From Segetibacter sp. 3557_3 (lineage in GTDB: Bacteria; Bacteroidota; Bacteroidia; Chitinophagales; Chitinophagaceae): a stretch of DNA of 64,000 bases. Location: NCBI RefSeq assembly GCF_004354985.1, contig NZ_SMSK01000002.1, positions 248,001 to 312,000 of the forward strand. Reading direction: 5' to 3'. The translations under genes were made by a program, and so were the position numbers. How positions within the stretch are numbered: the first letter of the stretch is position 1; each line of letters begins with the position of its first letter. This document shows, piece after piece, positions 34,151-43,163 of the stretch. The notes under the pieces were generated by a model. It saw only the letters and a program-made list of their open reading frames with translations, was not told the DNA's origin and made no database searches.

Positions 34151-36385
34151 ATGAAAGAATTTGCACCTGATATTGCCCGTGAACTTAATATTAAACCACA
34201 ACAGGTTGAAGCCGTTCTTAGCCTGCTGGATGAAGGTTCAACCATCCCCTTCATTGCCAGGTACCGTAAGGATAAAACCGGAAATCTTGATGAAGTTCAG
34301 ATTCAACAGGTACAGGAGCAGGCAAAAGCACTTGTTGAACTCATGGAGCGTCGTGTATTCATCGAAAAAACAATCGATGAACAAGGTAATATGACCGATG
34401 AAATCCGGGCTAAATTACAAGCTGCTTTAACCATTGCTGAACTTGAAGATATTTACCTGCCATTTAAACCGAAACGCAAGACCAAAGCACAAACCGCCCG
34501 GGAAAACGGCTTGGAGCCGCTTGCCACAATGATCCTTGAGCAGCAAAACATTGATGTTGTTGCAAAGGCAAGTGAATTCATTAACGAAAAAGTTGCGAAA
34601 GCCGATGATGCCCTGCAAGGTGCGCGGGACATTATTGCCGAGATTGTAAACGAAGACGTGCAGGTTCGGGCAAAACTTCGCAAATTGTTTGAGCAGGAAG
34701 CCACCTTGCAAAGCAAGGTTGTGCCTGGCAAGGAAACTGAAGGCATTAAGTATAAGGACTATTTCGACTTTTCTGAACCCATTTCACGCGTTCCAAGTCA
34801 CCGGATCCTGGCTGTGTTAAGAGGGTTTCTCGAAGGCTTTCTACGTATTGGCATCGGGCCTGAAGAAGACACAGCCATCGCGGGCATAGAAGAACAATTT
34901 GTTAAGGGAAGCAGCCCCTGTAATGAGCAGTTGAAGAAGGCAATCCGAGACAGCTACCGGCGGTTGCTTCAACCGGCACTCGAGAGCGAATTTAGGACAG
35001 GCTTAAAACAAAAAGGTGATGAGGACGCCATTAATGTATTTGCTGAAAACCTCCGGCAGTTGCTGCTAAGCTCACCACTGGGTAGTAAAAGAATATTGGC
35101 TATAGATCCAGGTTATAGAACCGGGTGTAAGGTGGTATGCCTTGATGAGAAAGGGTCGCTGCAAAAAACCGGTTTGATCTTCGTACATGAAGCTAACCGG
35201 CAGCACGATGCGGAACAGACCATCAGAAATATGGTTGAAGCGTACCAGGTACAGGCATTTGCTATAGGTGATGGAACTGCTGGCAGGGAAACTGAACAAT
35301 TTATTAAGAAGTTAAACCTTGGCCTGCCTGTTTTTATGGTGAATGAAGATGGTGCCTCAGTATACAGCGCATCGGAAATCGCACGTGAAGAATTTCCCGA
35401 CCACGATGTAACAGTCAGGGGAAGTGTTAGTATTGGTCGAAGACTGATGGATCCGCTGGCGGAACTGGTGAAAATTGACCCAAAGAGTATCGGTGTCGGG
35501 CAATACCAGCACGATGTAAACCAATCGAGGTTAAAGGAGCGACTGGATCAAACCGTGGAAAGCTGCGTGAACCAGGTGGGGGTTAACCTTAATACAGCCA
35601 GTAAACACCTGCTGAGTTATGTTAGTGGTATTGGCAACACACTTGCCGACAACATTGTGAAGTACCGGAATGAAAACGGGGGTTTCTCAAGCCGTAAGGA
35701 CCTGCTTAAGGTGCCAAGGCTCGGCGCAAAGGCTTTTGAACAATGTGCAGGCTTCCTACGAATTCCGGGCGGTAAAAACCCTCTTGATGCCAGTGCCGTT
35801 CACCCGGAAACCTATCCCCTTGTTGAGCAGATTGCCGGCGACCTGAACACGGACGTATCCCACTTAATTGGTAATGAATCCTTGATAAAGCAGGTGACTA
35901 TAAAAAAGTATGTCAATGAACAATTTGGGGAACTCACGATCCGTGATATCCTGAATGAGCTTAAAAAACCTGGTCTTGATCCCAGAAGTGAGGTGCAACA
36001 GTTTGAGTTTTCGAACATCTATAAGATTGAAGATGTTTCTGCAGGTATGATCATTCCGGGCGTGGTTACCAACATTACCCGGTTCGGTGCATTTGTCGAC
36101 ATTGGCGTTAAACAGGATGGGCTGGTGCACGTTTCTGAGATTGCTCACCGTTTTATTGAAGATCCAAATGAGGCATTAAAACTGGGGCAGCATGTAACCG
36201 TGAAAGTTACTGAAGTAGATGTAGCCCGTAAAAGGATTGCTTTGTCGATTAAGCAAGCTGAAGAAGCACCCCAGAAAAAAACCACTCCGGTTAAAAATGA
36301 CCAGGCTCGTAAGCCAAAGGAACAGGAGAAAGCACTGCCGATGAATGACGCCCTGGCAATGCTAAAGAAGAAGTTTGGCAAATAG
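34151..36385 (+). CDS. tex: Tex-family RNA-binding transcription accessory protein
   Basis: The 744-residue cytoplasmic protein is full length for Tex. It has the N-terminal helical domain (LLDEGSTIPFIARYRKD), the YqgF/RuvC-like domain (RILAIDPGYRTGCKV), tandem helix-hairpin-helix motifs (LLSYVSGIGNTLADNIV and LLKVPRLGAKAFEQ) and a C-terminal S1 RNA-binding domain (VVTNITRFGAFVDIGVKQDG) at about 635-705, followed by a Lys-rich tail. The ATG at 34151 is used; an adjacent GTG at 34148 would add one residue. A strong terminator follows. Confidence 0.94.
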   Translation: MKEFAPDIARELNIKPQQVEAVLSLLDEGSTIPFIARYRKDKTGNLDEVQIQQVQEQAKALVELMERRVFIEKTIDEQGNMTDEIRAKLQAALTIAELEDIYLPFKPKRKTKAQTARENGLEPLATMILEQQNIDVVAKASEFINEKVAKADDALQGARDIIAEIVNEDVQVRAKLRKLFEQEATLQSKVVPGKETEGIKYKDYFDFSEPISRVPSHRILAVLRGFLEGFLRIGIGPEEDTAIAGIEEQFVKGSSPCNEQLKKAIRDSYRRLLQPALESEFRTGLKQKGDEDAINVFAENLRQLLLSSPLGSKRILAIDPGYRTGCKVVCLDEKGSLQKTGLIFVHEANRQHDAEQTIRNMVEAYQVQAFAIGDGTAGRETEQFIKKLNLGLPVFMVNEDGASVYSASEIAREEFPDHDVTVRGSVSIGRRLMDPLAELVKIDPKSIGVGQYQHDVNQSRLKERLDQTVESCVNQVGVNLNTASKHLLSYVSGIGNTLADNIVKYRNENGGFSSRKDLLKVPRLGAKAFEQCAGFLRIPGGKNPLDASAVHPETYPLVEQIAGDLNTDVSHLIGNESLIKQVTIKKYVNEQFGELTIRDILNELKKPGLDPRSEVQQFEFSNIYKIEDVSAGMIIPGVVTNITRFGAFVDIGVKQDGLVHVSEIAHRFIEDPNEALKLGQHVTVKVTEVDVARKRIALSIKQAEEAPQKKTTPVKNDQARKPKEQEKALPMNDALAMLKKKFGK

Positions 36386-36412
36386 CCTCGTCAAAATTTT
36401 TTTATAGCGTTA

Positions 36413-36447
36413 ATACCAGTGCTTCTAAAAGGCACTGGTATTTTTAT
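36413..36447 (+). terminator. Terminator of tex
   Basis: A perfect 10-bp stem (ATACCAGTGC at 36413-36422, GCACTGGTAT at 36432-36441) with a 9-nt loop is followed by a T-rich run, 28 bp after the tex stop. Confidence 0.85.
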
Positions 36448-36479
36448 TTATAAGAAGAAGTACAGCTGTTAAATGAAAA

Positions 36480-36540
36480 AACACCTTTTTCAACCGTTAG
36501 TGTAACATTTACACAAAATTATTCGGTTGAAAAAGGTGTT
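36480..36540. repeat. Nested inverted repeat (long hairpin)
   Basis: Perfect 16-bp arms (36480-36495 and 36525-36540; AACACCTTTTTCAACC and its complement) enclose 29 nt, within which a second perfect hairpin (GTGTAA at 36500-36505, TTACAC at 36509-36514) lies. The A/T-rich ends give U-runs on both strands. It could be a second bidirectional terminator or the start of a structured RNA. Confidence 0.7.
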
Positions 36541-36599
36541 GGAGATAATGAAAGTAAATCGCTGAAAACCAATACCAGTAAGCGTTTGGCATTCTCTTA

Positions 36600-36843
36600 C
36601 AGCATTTAGTGATAATTAAAAGGCCCGTAACTTGATTTACGGCAAGAAAAATCACGGGCTACTTTTACATCACAAACAAGCAAATAACTAAGCATTCAAA
36701 ATGGCAAGCAAGTCGTTAGAGGCGATGCAAGCTAAAATAAAAAGTTAAAACCCGAACAGGTTCGAATAAAAATATTTTACGATTTTCATATGGCAAGCAA
36801 TCGTTAGAGGTCGCTCCGTTTCTACGGAGGGACCCTTTTTTTT
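36600..36843 (+). ncRNA. Candidate structured small RNA with intrinsic terminator
   Basis: No ORF is present. A hairpin-capable pair (GGCCCGT near 36621 and ACGGGC near 36653) is followed by a direct repeat of about 21 bp (36701-36722 and 36790-36810, ATGGCAAGCAA then TCGTTAGAGG, differing by one inserted G). The second copy runs into a textbook terminator: arms 36809-36819 and 36824-36834 (GGTCGCTCCGT / ACGGAGGGACC, one mismatch), loop TTCT, then C and eight T (36836-36843). A terminator this strong with no gene before it suggests a short untranslated transcript. The 5' end is unknown. Confidence 0.4.
36809..36843 (+). terminator. Orphan intrinsic terminator
   Basis: An 11-bp GC-rich stem with one mismatch, loop TTCT, then C and eight T. 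It lies more than 400 bp beyond the tex terminator, so it should end some other transcript. Confidence 0.8.
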
Positions 36844-36894
36844 GGTATTGGTGTTGGGTATTGAGGTATTGGGTATTGAGGTATTGGGAAGAAA

Positions 36895-37046
36895 GTTGAC
36901 TGGTTGATAAGTTGATTGGTTGATAGGTTGACTGGTTGAGAGGTTGGCTGGTTGATAAGTTGATTGGTTGGCTGGTTGATAGGTTGACTAGTTGAGAGGT
37001 TGGTAGGTTGACTAGTTGAGAGGTTGAGAAGTTGATTGGTTGAGAG
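36895..37046. repeat. Tandem array of 19 octamers, GTTGANNN type
   Basis: Nineteen uninterrupted 8-bp units begin GTTG (16 begin GTTGA, three GTTGG), with the last three bases variable (CTG, ATAA-, TTG-, GAG-like). The period of 8 is not a multiple of 3, so the array is not coding. It is preceded at about 36844-36890 by GTATTGAG/GTATTGG units with a 15-bp double period. Confidence 0.85.
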
Positions 37047-37210
37047 GCATTGAAGCCTAGGGGGTCAATTTAATAGTCGCATTTCAGATTTCTGCAACGC
37101 ACCAACACGGAAGTTGCCCAATTTCCACAATTGCCATTGATGACTCCACCATTCCTTCGCTTTCGAATTCGCAATGCGTTCATTTGTATACGCCGATCTC
37201 CAATTTGCTA

Positions 37211-37402
37211 TACGTTCATCCGGATTACGCTAATCAGTCCATCCGCAATTCGCTAATCCGCAATTCGCTAATTCATAATCCACCCTTACGTCAATTATCG
37301 AATCCTCCGATCCGTCATTTTTCAATCCGCAATTCGCTTATTCGTAATCCGCCAATTCGCAATCCGCAATTCGCTAATTCGTAATCCGTCCATCCGCAAT
37401 CA
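37211..37402. repeat. 15-bp period repeat array (ATCCGCAATTCGCTA type)
   Basis: Diverged copies of ATCCGCAATTCGCTA and related 7- or 8-bp half units (ATTCGTA, ATCCGCC) run up to the stop codon of the ABC permease gene. The 15-bp period makes a fortuitous reading frame with IRNSL repeats, judged non-coding. Confidence 0.75.
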
Positions 37403-37403
37403 C

Positions 37404-39944
37404 CTAGCTTTCCTGGCGTAGAATCTCCAGCGGTGGTTTAGATAAGATGCCCCTGCTATTAAACAAACCAATGAACATGGTAAGCAGTGCGATTGCTAGG
37501 AAAATCACCAGCAAAGGCAGCCACTCGGGTGTATAAGAAGTTTTAAACAAATACTCAGCAAGGAGCCAGCTTCCGATTAGTGATAACAATATTCCGGTAG
37601 CCGCAGCAAGCGCACCAAGGAAAAAGTATTCCAGTGCAGTGATGAATAAGATCTGTTTTCGGCTCGCACCCAACGTTCGCAACAACACACTTTCCTGGAT
37701 ACGCTGGTATTTACTGATGAGCACTGATGCGATAAGTACAACCAGGCCCGTGATAATACTAAACGCGGCCATAAACCGGATCACAAAACCAATCTTGCTC
37801 AGGATTTCATCGAGTGTTTTTATTACCAGTCCAAGGTCGATGATCGAGATGTTTGGAAAATTTTGAACAACAGCCTGTTGAAAACGGGCAGAAGCCTGTT
37901 CTGTTGCTACCCGGGTGAGCAGCACAAAAAATTGTGGAGCCTGTTCAAGTACCCCTTTTGGAAATACCACGAGGAAGTTTGTTTGAATACGGTTCCAGTC
38001 TACTTCCCTAAAGCTGCCCACGATGGTCGGCACAAGTGATCCCTGAACATTAAACACCATGGTATCGCCAATACTAATGTGCTGCCGTCGCGCAAAGCCC
38101 TGCTCGAGCGATACGTAAACGGTTCCATTGTCGGCCGTTGCACTACCATGCCATTCACCTTTGGTAATCTTTTCAGACTCCGTTAATGAGTCGCGGTAGG
38201 TAACACGGTATTCACGGGTAAATGCGCGGCGTGAAAAGCTGCTGTCGCCTGAGATGGTGGCTGCCGTTTTACCGTTGTATTGCTCAAGTCGCATGTTAAC
38301 GATAGGCACCTCCTGTATGATGGGCAATGCGTGTTGCCGGGCAAGTGTAATGAGGGGTTCCTTTTGGGTTTTTTGAATGTCGAATAACACCATAGTCGGC
38401 TGATTGCCGCTTGCTGACAGTGTAACCCGCTTGAGCACCAATGTTTGCACTGCAAACAGGGTACAAATGAAGGCAGTCCCCAGCCCAATGGAAACCAGTA
38501 AGATGATGGTTTGGTTGTTTGGCCGGTACAGGTTTGCCAAACCTTGTCGCCACAGATAGCTCCAGGAGACCGGGAAGAACCGCCGGACGGTCCACATGAC
38601 CAAATAAGCCATGGCGGTAAGCACCAGGAAAGCAGTAATGACACCGGCCGTAAAGAATAGCGCACGTTCAATGCTTTTCAGCTGCAGGTAGCTGAATGCT
38701 ACAATAAACCCGACAATCAGAAGGTACACCAACCATTTCGCGGGATCTCGTGCAAGCTGGTTATCATTAGCGCTTATCCGCAGTGTGTTTAACGGCGATA
38801 TCCTGCGCAAGGATATCAGGGGCAGCAAGGCAAACAACACTGAAATTACCAGGCCTAATATTATTCCCTGCGTTACTGCCCGCCACGAGATACCAGTTGT
38901 AATATCAACTGCGATGAAGTCGCGCAAAACAAAAGGGAGGAACTGCTGGATGAGCGTACCCAGTGCGGCTCCGATAACCGCGCCGATTAAGCCTATTCCG
39001 GCAATCTGGATCAGGTATATCAGGAACGCCTGCCTGGCTTTCACGCCAAGACACCGGATTACCGCAATGGAAGGAATTTTTTCTTTGATGTAGATATGGA
39101 TTGCGCTTGCAACACCGATGCACCCAAGCAAAAGAGCGATAAAGCCAACCAGCGACAAGAAGCTATTTAAATCGCTGAACGAACGTCCGGTATCCTCTTT
39201 TTGACTCTCGATGGTATCGAACGACAGGCTATAGTGATTAAGCCTGGGTTCAAGCCGTTCTATGAGCGCGTTCATGTTGGTGGCCTGGTCGTATTTATAG
39301 TAGAACTTATAATTTATCCGGCTGCCCGTTTGTTGAAGCCCGGTTTGCTTCATGAAGCGCAATGGTATATACACGGTTGGCGCGACTGAAGCGGAAAGGC
39401 CCGTTTGGCCTGGTGCCTTAAGCAGGGTGCCGGCGATCACAAACGTCACTTTGCCAATTTTAACTGAGTCGCCGGGTTGTGCATTGTACTGGAGCATCAG
39501 GGTTCTGTCAACGACCGCAGCCTGCGTATCTCTAAACGCCTTTCCGGCCTGGGCAGGTTCCGTTTCAAGAGATCCATAATATGGGAACTCGCCATCAATT
39601 GCTTTTACCTGCACCAGCCTTGTGCCGCTGTTTTTGGGAAAAAAGATCATGGATGCAAAACTCTCTTCGCGCGAACGCCGGTCGCCAAGGGAGTCGAGCA
39701 TTTTCTTTATGGGCCCGGTAACCTGCTTGTTAGCGGTGATTTCGAGGTCTGCTCCGAGAAGACTTGCAGCCTGCTGATCTATATCCCTTCGTACGTTATC
39801 ACCAAGCGAATAAATTGCTACAAGTGCCCCGATACCCAGGATAATGGAAGATATAAACAGCAATAACCTCGACCGGTTGCGCCGGCTGTCACGCCACGCC
39901 ATTTTAAAGAGCCATGGAAGGTTAAGGCCATTTGACTTTTGCAT
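37404..39944 (-). CDS. ybbP: ABC exporter permease, FtsX/YbbP-like
   Basis: The 846-residue inner-membrane protein has an N-terminal helix (residues 25-47), a large periplasmic MacB-like domain (about 48-255), three membrane helices with LLGCIGVASAIHIYIKEK and RCLGVKARQAF (FtsX domain), further central helices, a second periplasmic part and a second FtsX domain near the C-terminus (LISKYQRIQESVLLRTLGASRKQI). This is the YbbP-type permease layout. The partner ATPase gene lies 48 bp upstream and the tesA-like esterase is divergent from it, the same neighbourhood as ybbA-ybbP-tesA in Enterobacteria. The cargo is unknown; lipid-like compounds are possible. Confidence 0.9.
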   Translation of the reverse strand: MQKSNGLNLPWLFKMAWRDSRRNRSRLLLFISSIILGIGALVAIYSLGDNVRRDIDQQAASLLGADLEITANKQVTGPIKKMLDSLGDRRSREESFASMIFFPKNSGTRLVQVKAIDGEFPYYGSLETEPAQAGKAFRDTQAAVVDRTLMLQYNAQPGDSVKIGKVTFVIAGTLLKAPGQTGLSASVAPTVYIPLRFMKQTGLQQTGSRINYKFYYKYDQATNMNALIERLEPRLNHYSLSFDTIESQKEDTGRSFSDLNSFLSLVGFIALLLGCIGVASAIHIYIKEKIPSIAVIRCLGVKARQAFLIYLIQIAGIGLIGAVIGAALGTLIQQFLPFVLRDFIAVDITTGISWRAVTQGIILGLVISVLFALLPLISLRRISPLNTLRISANDNQLARDPAKWLVYLLIVGFIVAFSYLQLKSIERALFFTAGVITAFLVLTAMAYLVMWTVRRFFPVSWSYLWRQGLANLYRPNNQTIILLVSIGLGTAFICTLFAVQTLVLKRVTLSASGNQPTMVLFDIQKTQKEPLITLARQHALPIIQEVPIVNMRLEQYNGKTAATISGDSSFSRRAFTREYRVTYRDSLTESEKITKGEWHGSATADNGTVYVSLEQGFARRQHISIGDTMVFNVQGSLVPTIVGSFREVDWNRIQTNFLVVFPKGVLEQAPQFFVLLTRVATEQASARFQQAVVQNFPNISIIDLGLVIKTLDEILSKIGFVIRFMAAFSIITGLVVLIASVLISKYQRIQESVLLRTLGASRKQILFITALEYFFLGALAAATGILLSLIGSWLLAEYLFKTSYTPEWLPLLVIFLAIALLTMFIGLFNSRGILSKPPLEILRQES

Positions 39945-39992
39945 ATGTATGTAGTAAATGTTGCAGCTAATGCTGCCGGATTTTGTTAGGTG

Positions 39993-40694
39993 TTACTGTA
40001 GAGCAATCGCAGCTTGTGTTGGTTGATCTGAGACAATTGCGCCTCCTTTGATACGAATGATACGCTGGGTTTTAGCCGCGAGGTCGAGGTCGTGGGTAAC
40101 CATAACGAGCGTTGTTCCGGCTTCCCTGTTGAGCTCGAAAATGAGGTCGATAATGCGTTCACTTGTTTCAGCGTCAAGACTGCCCGTTGGCTCGTCGGCA
40201 AACAAGATTTGGGGTTTGTTGGAAAAAGCGCGTGCAAGCGAGACCCGTTGTTGTTCACCACCGCTTAATTGCGAAGGGTAGTGGTGGCCCCGGTCGGCAA
40301 GACCAACTTTATCAAGCAGGTCCATAGCAATAGGCCTGATCTTTTTTTCGCCGCGTAGCTCCAGCGGTACCATTACATTTTCAAGTGCAGTAAGGGTCGG
40401 CATTAATTGAAAGTTCTGGAAGATAAAGCCGATATAGCGGTTGCGCACCTCTGCAAGCTGACCTTCGTTGAGTGTATTTAACCGTATGTTATGCAATTCA
40501 ACAAAGCCCTCGGATGAACGGTCGAGCCCTGCGCATAAACCCAGTAATGTTGTTTTGCCACTGCCCGAAGGACCAACTATCGACATGGTAGAACCGGCAT
40601 CAACAGAAAAGTTGATATCGTGCAGAACTGTTAAAGTGCGGCCTGCACTTTGATACGTTTTGCTAACCTGCTGAATGTTTAAGATCTTGTCCAA
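39993..40694 (-). CDS. ybbA: ABC transporter ATPase, YbbA/LolD-like
   Basis: The 233-residue ATPase has Walker A (GPSGSGKTTLLG), Q-loop (FIFQNFQLMPTLTALENV), signature (LSGGEQQRVSLARAF), Walker B (ILFADEPTGSLD) and H-loop (MVTHDLDLA), all intact. The sequence is of the MacB/LolD/YbbA class that drives FtsX-type permeases without transporting through a channel. It precedes the permease gene on the same strand and diverges from the esterase gene. Confidence 0.93.
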   Translation of the reverse strand: MDKILNIQQVSKTYQSAGRTLTVLHDINFSVDAGSTMSIVGPSGSGKTTLLGLCAGLDRSSEGFVELHNIRLNTLNEGQLAEVRNRYIGFIFQNFQLMPTLTALENVMVPLELRGEKKIRPIAMDLLDKVGLADRGHHYPSQLSGGEQQRVSLARAFSNKPQILFADEPTGSLDAETSERIIDLIFELNREAGTTLVMVTHDLDLAAKTQRIIRIKGGAIVSDQPTQAAIALQ

Positions 40695-40817
40695 TGCTTT
40701 GATTTAACTTGCTGATGAATTTATGGCTTGGGTAAAAATACCTTAATAACTGTTTGTATTACGTTAACGCCGCGGCAAAGTTGAGTGTCCTACTACCGAA
40801 GCGCACAATTTATAATT

Positions 40818-41495
40818 ATGAAAGGATTTGGATGGATCGCATGTATTAGTCTGGTGATGTTGCTAACGTTTGGTTGCAGCAATAACAAAAACGAAAAAGC
40901 GCAGGCAAGCTCAACCGACGCCGATACGACAGCTACGATTGCTTATAGCAAAACCATTCTCTTTTTAGGGAATAGTCTTACCGCGGGTTATGGGTTAGAT
41001 CCTACTGAGGCGTTCCCTGCACTGATCCAGCAGAAAATCGACTCTATGGCTTTACCGTATAAAGTCATTAATGCCGGGGTTAGCGGGGAGACCTCTGCCG
41101 GTGGGAATGGCAGGATTGAGTGGATCCTTCGTCAACCGGTAGACGTTTTTGTTCTTGAGCTTGGTGCGAATGATGGTTTGCGCGGGACCCCGGTAAGCGA
41201 AACCAAAAAAAATCTGCAGGCGATCATCGATAAGGTAAAGGCAAAATACCCGAATGTAAAAATGGTGCTTGCAGGTATGCAGGTGCCTCCGAATATGGGC
41301 CCGGATTATACCGCCAAATTCAGAAGCATTTTTCCTGAACTGGCAGAAAAGAACAATATGGCGCTAGTGCCTTTTTTGCTTGAAGGAGTTGGCGGTGTAA
41401 GAGAGTTAAACCAGGCTGATGGCATACACCCGACTGAGCAGGGGCAAAGAATTGTTGCGGAAAATGTATGGAGTGTGCTGAAAGGCCTGTTATAA
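40818..41495 (+). CDS. tesA: Arylesterase/thioesterase, SGNH hydrolase (TesA-like)
   Basis: The 225-residue lipoprotein (lipobox LTFGC, C20) has the SGNH blocks: FLGNSLTAGYGL (nucleophile Ser), the Gly block GVSGETS, ELGANDGLRG (Asn) and DGIHPTEQG (Asp and His). It hydrolyses acyl or aryl esters in the periplasm. The ATG at 40818 fits the lipoprotein signal better than the start at 40785. Divergent pairing with ybbA-ybbP is conserved across distant phyla and suggests a shared role in handling acylated compounds. Confidence 0.9.
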   Translation: MKGFGWIACISLVMLLTFGCSNNKNEKAQASSTDADTTATIAYSKTILFLGNSLTAGYGLDPTEAFPALIQQKIDSMALPYKVINAGVSGETSAGGNGRIEWILRQPVDVFVLELGANDGLRGTPVSETKKNLQAIIDKVKAKYPNVKMVLAGMQVPPNMGPDYTAKFRSIFPELAEKNNMALVPFLLEGVGGVRELNQADGIHPTEQGQRIVAENVWSVLKGLL

Positions 41496-41874
41496 AAACC
41501 ATTATCCTGGGTTCGGTAGGGCTAAAAAAAATGGTATCAGGTGCTGTACGAAGCTATTATCCATTGCTTACACACAGGAAAGGGTGACCTGTTACCACAC
41601 GCGATTGTTCAGCTCATGTTGCTGGTAAACACATGAGCATTCATAACGCCCTTATACTTTGCTGCCTTTCGCGGATGAAACCAACGGCTGCAATACAGGT
41701 AATTGTACAAGAGTGCGACGCAAGGATGTTCAGGAGTGTTATATCGCCTGGTCCCCAAAAAAATCCCGGTATATATTGCAGGGGAGCAAGGTGCATGGTT
41801 TCAAAAGTTTGTTGTATAAGCTACCGGCATGGTGCTCACGCATCGCTGTTTTTTAGCACTACTGTTTGTATGTT
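41496..41874. other. Non-coding region between convergent genes
   Basis: No gene is supported in these 379 bases. A perfect 8-bp inverted repeat (GCTCATGT at 41612-41619, ACATGAGC at 41631-41638) with an 11-nt loop is present without a T-run. Confidence 0.4.
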
Positions 41875-42483
41875 TTACTTATTCCGGTACCACCTGAATG
41901 GCCGCAAGTATCTGGGACCCCGGCCGGTGTTAAAACGGGTGGGCACCTGCTGCCAGCCATTGTTGTTATTGGACCATACGAGGAAGTGCAGATGTGGAAA
42001 TGCCGCATAACCGGTTTTGCCACTTAGGGCAATAAGCTGTCCCTTCTTTATCGTATCTCCCATATTTACCAGTGCCCCATTTTGTTTGAGGTGCCAGTAG
42101 CCAGCTCTTGTGCCATCGTCATGAGCGATTACCAGCAGGTTAGCGTACTGGCGATACCGCTTGTTGTTGCCCCCTTTGGTATTCCGTTCTTCGAGCCTTA
42201 CCACAACACCATCACGTACAGCATATATTTTGGTTCCCTCTTTCATTTTGAAGTCGATAGCTGCCCTGTTCTTATGTGTGAAAGTGCCAAAGTAGGCCTG
42301 TACCACCAGGTGCGACTTGCCTTTTGCGTAAGGCAGTGCGTACAGGTAGCTGGTGTCTTCAACATCCAGTCTTTTCTGAAGTCTTAATGCTTTATTGCGG
42401 TATGGATCTTTGCTGGTTGCACAACCTGCAATGAAGACTGCGAACAACAGGGATGCGATGGAAAATGTAAGATGTTTAGTCAA
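41875..42483 (-). CDS. M23-family zinc metallopeptidase lipoprotein
   Basis: The 202-residue protein has a lipoprotein signal (lipobox IAGC, C21) and an M23 (LytM/NlpD-like) domain with the first zinc-ligand region FTHKNRAAIDFKM (H and D), the beta-core KIYAVRDGVVV, LLVIAHDDG and the second motif HLHFLVWS. M23 enzymes cut peptidoglycan cross-links. The H-x(n)-D spacing (HKNRAAID) differs from the common HxGxD and should be modelled before calling it active. Role in cell wall remodelling is likely. Confidence 0.85.
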   Translation of the reverse strand: MTKHLTFSIASLLFAVFIAGCATSKDPYRNKALRLQKRLDVEDTSYLYALPYAKGKSHLVVQAYFGTFTHKNRAAIDFKMKEGTKIYAVRDGVVVRLEERNTKGGNNKRYRQYANLLVIAHDDGTRAGYWHLKQNGALVNMGDTIKKGQLIALSGKTGYAAFPHLHFLVWSNNNNGWQQVPTRFNTGRGPRYLRPFRWYRNK

Positions 42484-42546
42484 GCCGGTGAATTGAAGTT
42501 ATTAATAATCGAGATGGATGTTATACCTCTATATGGTAAACACGAA

Positions 42547-42575
42547 ACCGGGCCAACATATTATTGTGGCCCGGT
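42547..42575. terminator. Hairpin between the M23 and acidic-protein genes
   Basis: A perfect 9-bp stem, ACCGGGCCA (42547-42555) with TGGCCCGGT (42567-42575), loop 11 nt. No long T-run follows on either strand. Confidence 0.5.
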
Positions 42576-42596
42576 CGATCATATTGGTAAAACGGG

Positions 42597-42618
42597 TCCG
42601 GTAGATATTTGTACCGGA
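42597..42618 (-). terminator. Hairpin after the acidic-protein gene
   Basis: TCCGGTA (42597-42603) pairs with TACCGGA (42612-42618) directly after the stop at 42619; on the minus strand CCCGTTTTACC follows, a weak terminator. Confidence 0.5.
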
Positions 42619-42855
42619 TCAGCTTTCTTCGGGAGATGGAATTTCGTCGCTTCTGAGTTTGCCTTGTTGGTGAATTAGATCATCCAGGTCTTGTTCCTTA
42701 TCCTCCTTAAAACTTGTTCCCATCTCCATTCCCTGCTCTTTTTGTTCCGTTACGAGGGTATCTTCTTCCAGCATCTCGGCCTCGTCAGGAGTGTTGTCCT
42801 GTTGGCCGGGATTGGAATTGATTTCATCATCTTTGGGATTTGGATATTCGCTCAT
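42619..42855 (-). CDS. Small acidic disordered protein
   Basis: The 78-residue protein is very rich in Glu, Asp, Gln and Asn (for example DEAEMLEEDTLVTEQKEQ) with almost no aromatic residues. It is likely disordered in solution, and no motif is recognised. Codon-level appearance and a hairpin right after the stop support it being real. Similar short acidic proteins are frequent in Chitinophagaceae near stress genes (inference). Confidence 0.6.
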   Translation of the reverse strand: MSEYPNPKDDEINSNPGQQDNTPDEAEMLEEDTLVTEQKEQGMEMGTSFKEDKEQDLDDLIHQQGKLRSDEIPSPEES

Positions 42856-43163
42856 ATAAGTGGTTTAAGTAGTAAGCTAAAAAACTATGCCTCAAAACGT
42901 GTTGGTTAGGTGAGCATTATACCCGAGGGCATGACCAGGTAAATAAGGCTGGCAAATGTACGTGTGTTAACCAGGGTTCGAAATCCTACCCCGGTTCACA
43001 TCGCCCAAACTGCGTTACACAACTTTGGATCTAATGTTATACGATTTATGCCTGCTGATAATACCAAAGCAATTTGGGTGAAGCGAGCAACCTTACTACG
43101 GGCTGTTTGAGGGTTGAGCAAGAGTGTATAAGGCATAGATATTGAAGTCTTATGTAAAAATAG
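42856..43163. other. Divergent non-coding region
   Basis: These 308 bases lie between the acidic-protein gene and the CheB gene. No full promoter match or RNA gene is seen; a GGTTCGAAATCC string near 42974 resembles a tRNA T-loop only. Confidence 0.4.

Noticed and set aside
37184-37384. 66-residue ORF with IRNSL repeats
   Set aside because: Created by the 15-bp repeat period; the start lies in non-repeat sequence without promoter or start context.
36895-37402. Possible CRISPR array
   Set aside because: Repeat units are 8 or 15 bp with no separate spacers and no cas genes nearby.
42960-43010. tRNA-like T-loop string GGTTCGAAATCC
   Set aside because: The flanking bases do not form T, anticodon or acceptor stems; only the loop motif matches.
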